A stretch of 64,000 bases of DNA, taken from Pontibacillus marinus BH030004 = DSM 16465. Its GTDB lineage: Bacteria; Bacillota; Bacilli; Bacillales; BH030062. The position numbers were made by a program, and so were the translations under genes. The stretch is from NCBI RefSeq assembly GCF_000425225.1, contig NZ_AULJ01000031.1, positions 22,958-86,957 of the forward strand, read 5' to 3'. The notes under the pieces were generated by a model. That model did no database searches and was not told the origin of the DNA. It saw nothing but the letters and a program-made list of their open reading frames with translations. Of this stretch, positions 15,671-24,317 are shown in pieces (the first letter of the stretch is position 1; each line of letters begins with the position of its first letter).

Positions 15671-17113
15671 ATGGTTACGTTTTTTGCATCCATCACATTG
15701 TTATTATTAGGATTTTTTGTTTATGGAAAGGTGGTAGAACGAATTATTGGGGTTGATGACCAGAGACAAACCCCAGCTTACACACAACAAGACGGACTTG
15801 ATTACATGCCAATGAGTTGGTGGAAAGGGAGTCTGATCCAGTTATTGAACATCGCTGGGCTCGGACCGATTTTCGGAGCACTAATGGGAGCTTTATATGG
15901 ACCTATTGCATTTATCTGGATCGTGGTCGGAACCATTTTTGGTGGGGCGGTTCATGATTATTTTGCAGGTATGATGTCACTACGACACAACGGAGAACAA
16001 TATCCTTCTCTTGTAGGAAAATACTTAGGCAAAAGTGCACAAGCAATCATTAATATTGTATCCATAGTTCTTATGATTCTAGTTGCGGCTGCATTCACAG
16101 CGGGTCCAGCACAGCTGATGAGTGAGGTGACCCCTCTAGGATTTACAACGAGTATCGTTATTGTTTTTGCTTACCTAGCGATCGCGGCTGTATTGCCGAT
16201 CAATAAAATCATCGGAAAAATTTATCCGGTATTTGGTGCCATCTTAATTTTTATGGCGGTATCTATCGGTGTGGGAATGTTCTTTTTCGGTAATCCAATT
16301 CCGAACCTAACGATTAGCAACTTGCACCCGGACAGCATGCCAGTATGGCCTTTAATGATGGTGACGATTTCTTGCGGAGCAATCTCAGGTTTCCATTGCA
16401 CGCAATCCCCAATCCTGGCACGTACGCTTAAAAAGGAAAGTGAAGGTCGAAAAGTCTTTTACGGTGCTATGGTTGCTGAAGGTGTCATTGCATTGATCTG
16501 GGCAGCTGCGGGGATGACGTTCTACGGAAGTACAGGTGGCATCCAGGAAGCAATCGCTGCTGGTGGACCGGCCGCTGTTGTAAATGAAATCTCGATCACA
16601 ACGCTAGGATCTTTTGGTGGTGTGTTAGCGATTCTTGGTGTCATTATTCTGCCAATCACTACTGGTGATACAGCGCTACGTTCTTCTCGTATGATGCTAG
16701 CAGATTTAGTAAGACAAGTGACGAAAAAAGATCTACAAGGCAAAGGTGCTTTGCTAGGGTTAATGGCTGTTGTAGCCGTACCAGCTTTCTTACTTACGCA
16801 AATGGATTATAGCTTCCTATGGCGTTATGTTGGTTGGACGAATCAAGTGGTAGCGACGGTTATGCTATGGACCGGCGCGATGTACTTGGTGAAGCAACGC
16901 AAATTCCATTGGATCTGTAGTGTACCAGCGCTATTCATGACAGGCGCTACAAGTGTCTATATCTTTTACGCACCAGAAGGCTTAGATATGGCATACTCAA
17001 CTTCCATGAAGCTAGGAGCAGTCATTTGGACGATCGTTGCGTTGAGATTCTTCTGGATGCTGTATGGACATAAGGTTCGAGCGCTATTCCGTAAACCACA
17101 GGCGAATGTTTAA
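15671..17113 (+). CDS. cstA: CstA-family carbon starvation transporter
   Basis: ATG 15671 follows AAGGGAGG, while the upstream in-frame codon at 15653 has no ribosome site. The 480-aa protein has about 12 or more membrane segments and the family motifs GPIFGALMGALYGP and FGGAVHDYFAGMMSLR. It is of the shorter CstA type (long forms exceed 590 aa). CstA proteins import pyruvate or peptides when carbon is scarce. It is monocistronic, with a strong terminator at 17151-17190. Confidence 0.9.
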   Translation: MVTFFASITLLLLGFFVYGKVVERIIGVDDQRQTPAYTQQDGLDYMPMSWWKGSLIQLLNIAGLGPIFGALMGALYGPIAFIWIVVGTIFGGAVHDYFAGMMSLRHNGEQYPSLVGKYLGKSAQAIINIVSIVLMILVAAAFTAGPAQLMSEVTPLGFTTSIVIVFAYLAIAAVLPINKIIGKIYPVFGAILIFMAVSIGVGMFFFGNPIPNLTISNLHPDSMPVWPLMMVTISCGAISGFHCTQSPILARTLKKESEGRKVFYGAMVAEGVIALIWAAAGMTFYGSTGGIQEAIAAGGPAAVVNEISITTLGSFGGVLAILGVIILPITTGDTALRSSRMMLADLVRQVTKKDLQGKGALLGLMAVVAVPAFLLTQMDYSFLWRYVGWTNQVVATVMLWTGAMYLVKQRKFHWICSVPALFMTGATSVYIFYAPEGLDMAYSTSMKLGAVIWTIVALRFFWMLYGHKVRALFRKPQANV

Positions 17114-17150
17114 GAGGAGAACCTGATCTGTTTAAATATAATTGGTACTG

Positions 17151-17190
17151 AAAAACGCTCAGAAATTTTTAATATCTGAGCGTTTTTTTT
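17151..17190. terminator. cstA terminator (bidirectional)
   Basis: AAAAACGCTCAGA and TCTGAGCGTTTTT form a long stem with T runs on both strands, 37 bases past the cstA stop codon. Confidence 0.92.
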
Positions 17191-17233
17191 TATTGTTTTA
17201 TTCAATTAACGCACCCGTTACTTGAAGAAGATA

Positions 17234-17524
17234 TTACGTTTTGTTTATTTCATCAACATATTTTTTTGCCTCTAATAATGAAAAACCAAAAACTTCTCTT
17301 GCCTTTTTAACTGCTTCCACTTCTTTTTCACTTTCGACCAAGTACCGTAAATCTTTATTCACTGGATTCTCAGGTATATTCGATTTTTCAGCTATCTGGT
17401 CTAAAGTATAGTTCATACTTTTAACACGAGCTTCTAGGAGCTTTACCTTATTAATAACGTTCAATAAGATAGTTAATATACTTAGCAAGAAAATGGCAAG
17501 AAGCAAAACGTAACTGAAATCCAT
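17234..17524 (-). CDS. Membrane-anchored ribosomal L7/L12 C-terminal-like domain protein
   Basis: The 96-aa protein has an N-terminal membrane helix (residues 4-25), a short coiled stretch, and a C-terminal segment VEAVKKAREVFGFSLLEAKKYVDEI. That segment reproduces the helix-turn-helix of the L7/L12 C-terminal domain (KxVREVTGLGLKEAKxxVE). Such membrane-tethered L12-like proteins occur in Bacillaceae and have no established function. AAGGAGGATTT precedes the ATG. A TAACGGGTGC tag lies just beyond the stop codon on the minus strand (17211-17220). Confidence 0.75.
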   Translation of the reverse strand: MDFSYVLLLAIFLLSILTILLNVINKVKLLEARVKSMNYTLDQIAEKSNIPENPVNKDLRYLVESEKEVEAVKKAREVFGFSLLEAKKYVDEINKT

Positions 17525-17592
17525 TAAAATCCTCCTTAAAACATTTCGACCAAAATTAAATTCTTCTTTATTATTCTGCTCCGATAATGAAA

Positions 17593-17622
17593 GATGCGAC
17601 TGCTCTTGTTCAGCAATCGCAC
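17593..17622 (-). terminator. Hairpin downstream of the CXXC membrane protein
   Basis: On the minus strand GCGATTGCT pairs with AGCAGTCGC (one G-U pair) across a GAACAAG loop, 19 bases past the stop codon of the 17639-17941 gene. The T run is weak. Confidence 0.55.
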
Positions 17623-17638
17623 TTATTTGTGAAAAAAA

Positions 17639-17941
17639 TTATTTTATTTTTAGTCTAACTTTATATTTTGCAAAAAAGGGATAGAGAAGACCGATACTAA
17701 GAATTCCCATTACTGATAATATTATATCTAAATAAAGAGAAATGTTGATAAAATCAACAATCAAGACTGTCACTCCAGCAAAAAGAGCAATTAAAGTCCT
17801 AGTTTTCATGGTGACAGTATGCTTGGTACCGCACTGCTGACATTCTATTGGTTTATAACCCCAAAAAATAGCTTTTTGTACTTCTTTCCATAAAAATTGT
17901 TTACCGCAATTGAGACACTTTTGTATAGACATAAAATTCAA
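17639..17941 (-). CDS. CXXC-20-CXXC family membrane protein
   Basis: The 100-aa protein has two CxxC pairs about 21 residues apart (CLNCG and CQQCG, residues 9-12 and 34-37), forming a probable zinc ribbon. Two hydrophobic segments follow (about 50-65 and 70-90). This fits the small cxxc_20_cxxc family (TIGR04104) of Bacilli, whose role is unknown. The start may be Met1 or Met4; the AAAGGTTGAAT sequence allows either. It lies in the same accessory block and orientation as its two neighbours. Confidence 0.7.
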   Translation of the reverse strand: MNFMSIQKCLNCGKQFLWKEVQKAIFWGYKPIECQQCGTKHTVTMKTRTLIALFAGVTVLIVDFINISLYLDIILSVMGILSIGLLYPFFAKYKVRLKIK

Positions 17942-18096
17942 CCTTTCGAAGGCAATTTTAACATTGTCTATACCTTAATAATTAAAGAAAAATATACCAA
18001 ATCTTACTTAAGTACACTGCTTCTTTAACACAATAGGAGCTACCGCATCGACAACTCCTTGTTTCACTATTGCACCCGTTAGCATAATAAAATTAT

Positions 18097-18444
18097 TTAA
18101 TTTTTATTATCATCAGTATGGTATAATACAGCTTCATCCCAACCATAAACAACAATATTGTTATCATTTGGGGCACTACCACTATAAATTGTTATCGGGC
18201 TATTTGGGTCATTACTAAGAGAAAAGTTTCCATTTTCACACACCATATAACCCAATTTTATAACTGGTTCAACTGAAGTGTTTTCCTGTTCTAAATCATA
18301 GTTTTTTCCATCCCACTCTAATTTTTTCGGCGGTGTTTTACAGTCACTTGTTGTTTTTATTTCATCTTCATTATTTAAAGAACACCCAAACAGAGTGATA
18401 GATACTAATGCAATCATTAAACTAACAAAAGAAATTTTTTTCAT
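18097..18444 (-). CDS. Hypothetical lipoprotein (115 aa)
   Basis: The signal peptide ends in the lipobox LFGC (Cys21), so the protein should be anchored to the outer face of the membrane. Beyond it are about 95 residues with two further cysteines (SDCKTPP and MVCENG) and no recognised domain. A GGAGGGATAAC ribosome site precedes the ATG. A TAACGGGTGC tag (18072-18081) follows the stop codon, and a variant tag (18491-18500) lies upstream of the gene. Confidence 0.72.
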   Translation of the reverse strand: MKKISFVSLMIALVSITLFGCSLNNEDEIKTTSDCKTPPKKLEWDGKNYDLEQENTSVEPVIKLGYMVCENGNFSLSNDPNSPITIYSGSAPNDNNIVVYGWDEAVLYHTDDNKN

Positions 18445-18615
18445 TGTTATCCCTCCAATTGTTACATTAACATTTCTTCTTTTACTAAACTGCCCCGTTA
18501 GTTGAATAACGCTCTTTAATTCATTTTACCATATTATTACCAAAAATCCTCTAAATCACATAATTAGTTATGCAAATTAACATGCAGTTTACCCTACAAT
18601 TTCGACTATATTTTC

Positions 18616-18708
18616 ACATAAAAAAGTAGTTCAATTAAGGAGTACTAATTGCAATATTGTACTCCAAAACTGAACTACTTACCTTTGGGGGGCAGGTTTT
18701 TTATGTGG
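18616..18708. repeat. Nested inverted-repeat (MITE-like) element of 93 bp
   Basis: Outer arms CACATAAAAAA and TTTTTTATGTG are perfect complements. Inside them AAGTAGTTCA (18624-18633) pairs with TGAACTACTT (18671-18680), and AGGAGTAC pairs with GTACTCC. A 16-base insert (ACCTTTGGGGGGCAGG) bulges on the right side. It lies between the lipoprotein gene and the codBA promoter. It could be a miniature mobile element remnant or a strong structured terminator. Apart from this element and the leader below, 18445-18984 holds nothing else I can name. Confidence 0.6.
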
Positions 18709-18736
18709 AATGTTGATTTTGGGAATAAACAAAGAG

Positions 18737-18765
18737 TTGACGACTTTGACGCAATCTGACATAAT
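18737..18765 (+). promoter_or_regulatory. Sigma-A promoter of codBA
   Basis: TTGACG (18737-18742), a 17-base spacer and CATAAT (18760-18765). Transcription should begin near 18772, just before the PyrR leader. Confidence 0.8.
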
Positions 18766-18777
18766 ATCAACAAATCA

Positions 18778-18976
18778 ATACTGGTACCTTTAATTCAGTC
18801 CCGTGAGGCTGGCAAGGACAGCGGATATGTGTGAAGAGCGTAGGGTTACGTCTATGGAATGGAATAGGTGTACCTATGTCTCTTTGTGCAAAAAGCTTCT
18901 TGTCGCTAGACGGCAGGAAGCTTTTTTTGTGCCAAGAAAACTTATGGTACCAGTATCATCAAAAAGATACTGGAGG
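18778..18976 (+). promoter_or_regulatory. PyrR-type attenuator leader of codBA
   Basis: AGTCCCGTGAGGCT (18797-18810), followed by GGCAAGGACAGC, matches the conserved PyrR-binding loop (ARUCCNGNGAGGYU) of pyrimidine attenuators. A strong terminator follows at 18890-18928 (AAAGCTTCTTG with CAGGAAGCTTT, then T7). UMP-bound PyrR should favour termination. In addition ATACTGGTACC at 18778-18788 is exactly complementary to GGTACCAGTAT at 18946-18956. The latter can instead pair with GATACTGG (18966-18973), which overlaps the GGAGG ribosome site, so a second, translational switch is possible. Confidence 0.82.
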
Positions 18977-18984
18977 AATTCGAC

Positions 18985-20253
18985 ATGAAACAAACAGATC
19001 AAGACTTTTCATTACAGGCGGTGCCTGGTACTCATCGAAATGGGTTTTGGAAAATGCTTATGGTGATGATGGGGCTCACGTTTTTCTCAGCGAGCATGTG
19101 GTCAGGCGGAACGCTAGGGAATGGATTGACCTTCATGCAGTTTATGGCGGTGGTTTTAGCAGGGAATCTTATTCTTGGCTTATATACTGGAGCTTTAGCG
19201 TATGTTTCGGCAAAAACAGGGTTATCAACCCATCTGTTAACACGTTATGCTTTTGGTGAAAAAGGATCTTATCTCGCATCCTTTCTACTAGGTGGAACAC
19301 AAGTCGGCTGGTTCGGTGTAGGGGTTGCGATGTTCGCTCTCCCAGTTCAAAAGGTCACAGGCATTGACGCTTACTGGCTGATTGGCATAGCCGGAATACT
19401 GATGACGTTCACAGCATTCTTCGGCATGAAAGCATTAACGATCTTAAGCTTTGTAGCAGTACCGTTAATCACGGTCTTAGGTAGCTTTTCGGTTTTTGAA
19501 GCAACGAAAACACTAAATGGACTTGAAGGGCTTATGCAATATCAACCAGAAAATACGATGGGCTTTGCTGCAGCATTAACCATCTGCATCGGCTCATTCA
19601 TCAGTGCAGGGACGCTTACGCCTGACTTTGCGCGCTTTTCTACAACAAAACGTTCAGCCGTAACGAGCACGGTAATCGCCTTTTTCATCGGTAACTCTCT
19701 CATGTTTGTGTTTGGTGCCATTGGAGCCATCGCAACAGGAAACGCAGACATCTCAGAGGTGATGTTCGCTCAAGGATTTATCATCCCAGCGATCCTTGTA
19801 CTAGGTCTGAACATCTGGACGACAAACGATAACGCTCTGTATGCATCAGGCTTAGGTTTTTCAAGCATCACGAAGATTTCAAAAGGCAAAATGGTTGTAT
19901 TCAATGGTGTAGTCGGGACACTAGCGGCAATGTGGTTATACAACAACTTTGTCAGCTGGTTAACGCTTCTAGGCTCTGCTTTACCTCCAATCGGAGCGAT
20001 CATTCTAGCAGACTACTTCCTAATCAAACGTGGGAACTACGGAGCTTTTGAAAATATGAACTTTAAAAAGGTGAACTGGGTTGCAATCATAGCATGGGCC
20101 ATTGGCGTAGCATCCGCTAAGCTGCTACCAGGCATCCCACCATTAAATGCCCTTGTCGGTTCTGTCGTGATCTACGTTGCAGTCACAAAGGTTATGGAAT
20201 ATGTAAGTGAAAAAGACTTAAACCAAAAGGGTGAGGTTGTTCATGATTATTAA
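18985..20253 (+). CDS. codB: Cytosine permease (NCS1 family)
   Basis: The 422-aa protein has 12 predicted membrane helices and the NCS1/CodB hallmarks ([18 protein letters not shown] near residue 34, [13 protein letters not shown] near residue 208 and [13 protein letters not shown] near 273). It imports cytosine with a cation. GGAGG precedes the ATG by 8 bases. It is followed by codA with an 11-base overlap and controlled by a PyrR leader, which fits pyrimidine salvage. Confidence 0.93.
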   Translation: MKQTDQDFSLQAVPGTHRNGFWKMLMVMMGLTFFSASMWSGGTLGNGLTFMQFMAVVLAGNLILGLYTGALAYVSAKTGLSTHLLTRYAFGEKGSYLASFLLGGTQVGWFGVGVAMFALPVQKVTGIDAYWLIGIAGILMTFTAFFGMKALTILSFVAVPLITVLGSFSVFEATKTLNGLEGLMQYQPENTMGFAAALTICIGSFISAGTLTPDFARFSTTKRSAVTSTVIAFFIGNSLMFVFGAIGAIATGNADISEVMFAQGFIIPAILVLGLNIWTTNDNALYASGLGFSSITKISKGKMVVFNGVVGTLAAMWLYNNFVSWLTLLGSALPPIGAIILADYFLIKRGNYGAFENMNFKKVNWVAIIAWAIGVASAKLLPGIPPLNALVGSVVIYVAVTKVMEYVSEKDLNQKGEVVHDY

Positions 20254-21478
20254 GCAGGCAACATTACGAGGAAAAGAAGGTCAGTGGAACATTGTCGTGG
20301 AAGAAGGAAAGATTCAGAGCATCACAAAGGAAGATGTTCATGAAAACGGACAAGAAGTGATCGATGTAGAGGGAGCGCTTCTTCTCCCACCTTTTGTTGA
20401 ACCGCATATTCACTTGGATACGACGTTAACAGCTGGCGATCCAGATTGGAATCATAGCGGAACTTTATTTGAAGGTATTCAAAGATGGTCTGAGCGAAAA
20501 GAAAAGCTTACTTTACAAGACGTTAAGGACCGGGCAAAAAAAGCTCTGAAATGGCAGATTGAGCAGGGGATCCAACATGTTCGCACACATGTAGATGTCA
20601 CGGATCCGGAATTAACAGCGTTGAAAGCTTTATTAGAAGTAAAAGAAGAGATGGCAGCGTACGTCGATGTGCAAATCGTGGCGTTCCCACAAGAAGGAAT
20701 CCTCTCATTCCCAAATGGGGCGGAGTTGTTAGAGGAAGCACTAAGATTGGGCGCAGACGGTGTTGGAGGCATCCCGCACTTTGAGTTCACTCGAGAATAT
20801 GGGGTGGAATCCCTTTCGATCGCGTTTCAACTAGCAGAAAAATACGATGCTTTTGTCGATATTCACTGTGACGAAATTGATGATGAGCAGTCACGATTTG
20901 TGGAAGTGGTAGCGACAGAAGCTTACGAGCGAGACATGGGCCACAAGGTAACGGCCAGTCATACGACAGCGATGGGCTCCTATAATGATGCCTACACGTC
21001 AAAGCTTTTCCGACTGCTAAAGCTATCGAATATTAATTTTGTAGCGAATCCTTTAGTGAATATTCATCTGCAAGGAAGATTCGATACGTATCCAAAACGT
21101 CGAGGACTGACTCGGGTGAAGGAATTGCAAGAGGCTGGATTAAATGTGTGCTTCGGCCATGATGACATTTTTGATCCATGGTATCCACTTGGAACAGGGA
21201 ATATGCTGCAAGTGTTGCATATGGGTATTCATCTCGCACAATTAATGGGCTATGAGCAAATCGTGAACTCCCTTGATTTTGTCACCAAAAATAGCGCTCG
21301 CACGTTGAACCTTGAAGGATATGGGGTAGAAGAGGGCACGTCGGCCAACTTCATCGTACTAGATGCCGAAAATGAATACGAAGCCGTTCGAACGCAAGCT
21401 GCTGTACGTTACTCTGTTCGAAATGGGAACATTATCGCAGAGACCAAGCCCAAGGAAACGACAGTATATGTAGATTAA
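20243..21478 (+). CDS. codA: Cytosine deaminase
   Basis: The 411-aa amidohydrolase has the metal-binding motif [11 protein letters not shown], a second histidine in [10 protein letters not shown], then [10 protein letters not shown] and [14 protein letters not shown], all as in E. coli-type CodA. It converts cytosine to uracil and ammonia. ATG 20243 is chosen over the in-frame GTG at 20231 because of the AAAAGGGTGAGG site. It is coupled to codB. The pair supplies uracil to the UMP pool, consistent with PyrR control. Confidence 0.93.
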   Translation: MIIKQATLRGKEGQWNIVVEEGKIQSITKEDVHENGQEVIDVEGALLLPPFVEPHIHLDTTLTAGDPDWNHSGTLFEGIQRWSERKEKLTLQDVKDRAKKALKWQIEQGIQHVRTHVDVTDPELTALKALLEVKEEMAAYVDVQIVAFPQEGILSFPNGAELLEEALRLGADGVGGIPHFEFTREYGVESLSIAFQLAEKYDAFVDIHCDEIDDEQSRFVEVVATEAYERDMGHKVTASHTTAMGSYNDAYTSKLFRLLKLSNINFVANPLVNIHLQGRFDTYPKRRGLTRVKELQEAGLNVCFGHDDIFDPWYPLGTGNMLQVLHMGIHLAQLMGYEQIVNSLDFVTKNSARTLNLEGYGVEEGTSANFIVLDAENEYEAVRTQAAVRYSVRNGNIIAETKPKETTVYVD

Positions 21479-21481
21479 AAT

Positions 21482-21533
21482 AGTGCCTGACCCCCACCGC
21501 GTTAAAGTATTAGCGGAGTGGGGGTCAGGCACC
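21482..21533. repeat. GTGCCTGACCCCC palindrome, copy 6 (long-loop type)
   Basis: The arms are as in other copies but the centre is CACCGC, GTTAAAGTATTA, GCGGAGTG, that is a 12-base loop and a bulged A. It lies directly after codA. Confidence 0.87.
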
Positions 21534-21535
21534 CG

Positions 21536-21581
21536 CAAAAAGATCGCTGAAGAGAGGAAGCTCTCCTTAGCGATCTTTTTT
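21536..21581. terminator. Bidirectional terminator between codA and the lipoprotein gene
   Basis: AAAAAGATCGCT pairs with AGCGATCTTTTTT, with an inner AGAGAG/CTCTCC stem. T runs on both strands serve the convergent genes. It overlaps the end of the minus-strand gene. Confidence 0.9.
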
Positions 21582-23045
21582 CATGACTATGAGTTGCTTT
21601 GCATTGGGTGTGAAGCCTTGAATATATTCATCTAGTTTTAAGGTGAATTCTTTTTTCAGTTCTGGATGGTCCATAGAACTTAGGACATAGGAATCCACAT
21701 CACTGTCTTCCGTATATTCCCTATAAGCATAAGTGTTGCCTTGAGGAGACCAGTGGACGTCTCCATTTTTTAAAGGTTTGATGAGTTGGTCGTTTTTATA
21801 AATGCCTTCATCTCTGATGTAACGATAGCTCCCGTCTGCAGAGAAATAGAAGTAATGGGCTTGACGTTTACCATCTAGGGCAAGCTCCTTGGTTTCGCCG
21901 GTATTTTTGTCATAGAAATAGGACTTGTTAAACGGCTCGCTATGGGCAACAAAACCAATATGGTCACCGTAAGAGTAAAATTTGATAGGAGTTTTGTTCC
22001 CATTTAAAGCACTTTTGGGCATCCCTGGAATCACGTCTTTATATCTATCTTGTTTTTGAGTAGATAAATCATGAACAATAAGGTCAAAATTTTCGTCATT
22101 CTTATTATCCCCAACAGCCATTATGAGCGATTTTTGATCAGGCATAACCCGTGCACCACCTACAAAACCTTCTGGATTCACACGGTATTGGGTTGCTTGA
22201 TCATAATGAGGAGAGTTCTCGGATAAAAAGAATCCTCTTGGATCAACGATAAGTGGTCCTTCAGTCATTGGGTTCATCTTAATTCCCTCTGGATAAAACA
22301 CAGGATCTTTGCCCGGCTTATATAAATATGTTAATTCTGGATAATTCGCATCACATTCACAATATTCCGTGCGTTGAAAAAGAACAAATGCATCTTCGGC
22401 TAGTGGTTCAGCTTTAAAATAATAAGTCTGGAAAGATGAAAGCTTTTGCTCCTTACTAGCGTTAAGGGAATAGGAATACAGTTGATTGGGCTTCGATAGA
22501 AGCATTCTAAACTTATTCTCATCATTAAGACGTTTTCCGGATTTCGTTACTGCTTTAGTTAAATTAATATATTCAACTCTAGTATGGCGATTTTTTAATG
22601 GAATAGAGGGAACGGTTAAGGATAGGTTCTGTGCGTCTTTCCATTCAAATGTTGCTTCAGAAGGTAACTCTTCTAATATGCTTTTTTCTACCGTTTCGGT
22701 TATCATAGGTTGGTCAAAATGTACGTTAAATTGGTGAGACTTTTCAGTTGAAAGCATCAGACTATCTGCTTCTCGATTCGTCCCATCCTTAAGCACGAAT
22801 GTTGTAATATCCTCGTTTAGAACTGGATATTGCTTTTCAGGTTCTTCCTTCTTGATAGGATTCTTTGTTGATCCTTTATGCTTCTCAGAAGAATCGTCCT
22901 TATCATTTGGTGAATTTGATTGATCTTCATTTGTATCTTGTTCTTCCTTTGGTTGTGTTGGAGCAGGATCCTTTGTTACTTCTTCCTTACACCCGACCAA
23001 CACGAACAAAAGAATAAATAGAGTAATACCAAATAACCTTTTCAT
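21567..23045 (-). CDS. Large lipoprotein with Ig-like and beta-propeller-like regions
   Basis: The 492-aa product has a lipobox (LVGC, Cys19) followed by a long charged Asp/Glu/Lys/Ser-rich linker (residues 20-75). Residues ~80-190 read like a bacterial Ig-like (Big/SbsA-type) strand-rich domain (SLMLSTEKSHQFNVHFDQPM). The rest has repeated hydrophobic strand patterns with SPQGNTYAYRE and SADGSYRYIRD blades typical of WD40/TolB-like propellers. It should sit on the outer membrane face. No specific function is assignable. A GGTGGGGTTAC site precedes the ATG. Confidence 0.7.
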   Translation of the reverse strand: MKRLFGITLFILLFVLVGCKEEVTKDPAPTQPKEEQDTNEDQSNSPNDKDDSSEKHKGSTKNPIKKEEPEKQYPVLNEDITTFVLKDGTNREADSLMLSTEKSHQFNVHFDQPMITETVEKSILEELPSEATFEWKDAQNLSLTVPSIPLKNRHTRVEYINLTKAVTKSGKRLNDENKFRMLLSKPNQLYSYSLNASKEQKLSSFQTYYFKAEPLAEDAFVLFQRTEYCECDANYPELTYLYKPGKDPVFYPEGIKMNPMTEGPLIVDPRGFFLSENSPHYDQATQYRVNPEGFVGGARVMPDQKSLIMAVGDNKNDENFDLIVHDLSTQKQDRYKDVIPGMPKSALNGNKTPIKFYSYGDHIGFVAHSEPFNKSYFYDKNTGETKELALDGKRQAHYFYFSADGSYRYIRDEGIYKNDQLIKPLKNGDVHWSPQGNTYAYREYTEDSDVDSYVLSSMDHPELKKEFTLKLDEYIQGFTPNAKQLIVMKKDR

Positions 23046-23113
23046 CGTAACCCCACCTAATGTTATTCATTCAACCATATATTAACAAATTTTGGTTGGA
23101 AGGTACATGAAAA

Positions 23114-23182
23114 ATAGTGCCTAAAAATAGTGCCTGACCCCCACCGCTTTAAAGCGGTGGGGGTCAGGCACTAATCAGGCAC
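23114..23182. repeat. GTGCCTGACCCCC palindrome, copy 7, with nested extra ends
   Basis: The core (23128-23173) has perfectly complementary arms around GCTTTAAAGC. An extra TAGTGCCT lies just left (23115-23122) and an extra CAGGCAC lies just right (about 23176-23182), giving a symmetrical double set of ends. It is downstream of the minus-strand gene at 23190. Confidence 0.87.
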
Positions 23183-23189
23183 CAATCTA

Positions 23190-23645
23190 TTAACTTTTAT
23201 AACTCACATTAATCTTGTGAAAACCCTCTAACTCGGATACGAGCTTGGCTAGGAGATCGTCGCTGTATTCCAATGACCAATACTTATCTTTCTTTTCAAT
23301 TACTTCACTTCTTAAGTTCTCGTACTTGTCCTTTTCCTTCTTAAATTTTTTGTGCAATTGCCTCCAGTAAGCATAGAGAAGAGCAAGAACAAGGTAACCG
23401 GTCATGTTCACCGTATCGCTGAAATGGTAGAATATCAGACTTAAAACATCTCCCGTGTAAGAGGACTGAACACCGAACTGAAATAACCAAGCCATAAAGG
23501 CAGCCGCCAGTATAACGAAAATGGTCAGAATCCCTTGATGAAGTGTCTCAGCTTTTTTCTTTTTAATACTGCGCTCAACCAGCTTATCTAGCATAATTCG
23601 ATCATTCTCTTTAAAACCTTCCACATTCCAAATGGGGACACTCAA
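23190..23645 (-). CDS. YpbF-like (DUF2663) membrane protein
   Basis: A TTG start at 23643-23645 follows AGGAGGGC at 6-8 bases. The in-frame TTG at 23666 lies upstream of that site and is rejected. The 151-aa protein has two central membrane helices (about residues 45-65 and 85-103) flanked by Lys/Glu-rich helices (VERSIKKKKAE; KKFKKEKDKYENL). The layout resembles the DUF2663/YpbF family of Bacilli, which has no known function. The assignment rests on architecture only. Confidence 0.6.
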   Translation of the reverse strand: MSVPIWNVEGFKENDRIMLDKLVERSIKKKKAETLHQGILTIFVILAAAFMAWLFQFGVQSSYTGDVLSLIFYHFSDTVNMTGYLVLALLYAYWRQLHKKFKKEKDKYENLRSEVIEKKDKYWSLEYSDDLLAKLVSELEGFHKINVSYKS

Positions 23646-23708
23646 AACAAGCCCTCCTAAGTACAACCCTTTTTTATTATATATACGAGATTTGCAGAAA
23701 AATATAAC

Positions 23709-23761
23709 TAGTGCCTGACCCCCATCGCGTTAAAGTATTAGCGGGGTGGGGGTCAGGCACC
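23709..23761. repeat. GTGCCTGACCCCC palindrome, copy 8 (long-loop, between divergent starts)
   Basis: Its centre is CATCGC, GTTAAAGTATTA, GCGGGGTG. It lies between two divergently transcribed genes, so unlike the other eight copies it is not at a gene 3' end. Confidence 0.87.
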
Positions 23762-23826
23762 TGCAAGTAGATGACAAGGTCCATACATGATAAATTAAGG
23801 GAAACAGGAATGGGAGATAATTGATT

Positions 23827-24258
23827 ATGAGGAGAATGATTTTACTCAGTATCCTAGCCATCTCTTTCAGCATACTGGTCGCCTGTAGTCCTCAGATCCA
23901 AGAAGCCAAAGGAACCGTTGAAAAGGACGGCATCCAATTTGATGTGGAAGCTACATATAATAAAATCAGTGGAAAGTTTGATGTAGTGGCGAAGGTTACA
24001 AATAATACGAATCAACAATTGGAGCTCATTTATAGCAATAGGCGAATTATAAATTATGAGGGTCAACCTCAAAAAACTGAGGGAGTTGATGTTTATTCGC
24101 AAAGTCATGGTCCTGGAGATGTAACAACGATAGAGAGATCCATACCTAAGGGCGATTTCCTAAGAGGGGAAGAACCGTTTCGGATAAAAATCGTATATTC
24201 CCTTGAAAAGGATAATCAGAAAAAAGAAATTGAAATCCCATTACATGCAGAGGAATAA
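23827..24258 (+). CDS. Hypothetical lipoprotein (143 aa)
   Basis: ATG 23827 is preferred over the in-frame TTG at 23821 because of spacing from TGGGAGAT. The signal peptide ends at the lipobox LVAC. The mature part contains a BsuPI-like beta-sandwich pattern: VVAKVTNNTNQQLELIYSNR, then GDVTTIERSIPKGDF, then an IKIVYSLEKD strand. This suggests an intracellular-proteinase-inhibitor (BsuPI) fold, by pattern only. Palindrome copy 9 follows at once. Confidence 0.68.
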   Translation: MRRMILLSILAISFSILVACSPQIQEAKGTVEKDGIQFDVEATYNKISGKFDVVAKVTNNTNQQLELIYSNRRIINYEGQPQKTEGVDVYSQSHGPGDVTTIERSIPKGDFLRGEEPFRIKIVYSLEKDNQKKEIEIPLHAEE

Positions 24259-24315
24259 AAAAAGTGCCTGACCCCCACTGCGTTAAAGTATTAGCAGAGT
24301 GGGGGTCAGGCACTT
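24259..24315. repeat. GTGCCTGACCCCC palindrome, copy 9 (long-loop type)
   Basis: The inner stem CACTGC pairs with GCAGaGTG, a compensatory change relative to copy 6 (CACCGC with GCGGaGTG). It lies between convergent genes. No further copy occurs to the right. Confidence 0.87.
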
Positions 24316-24317
24316 CC

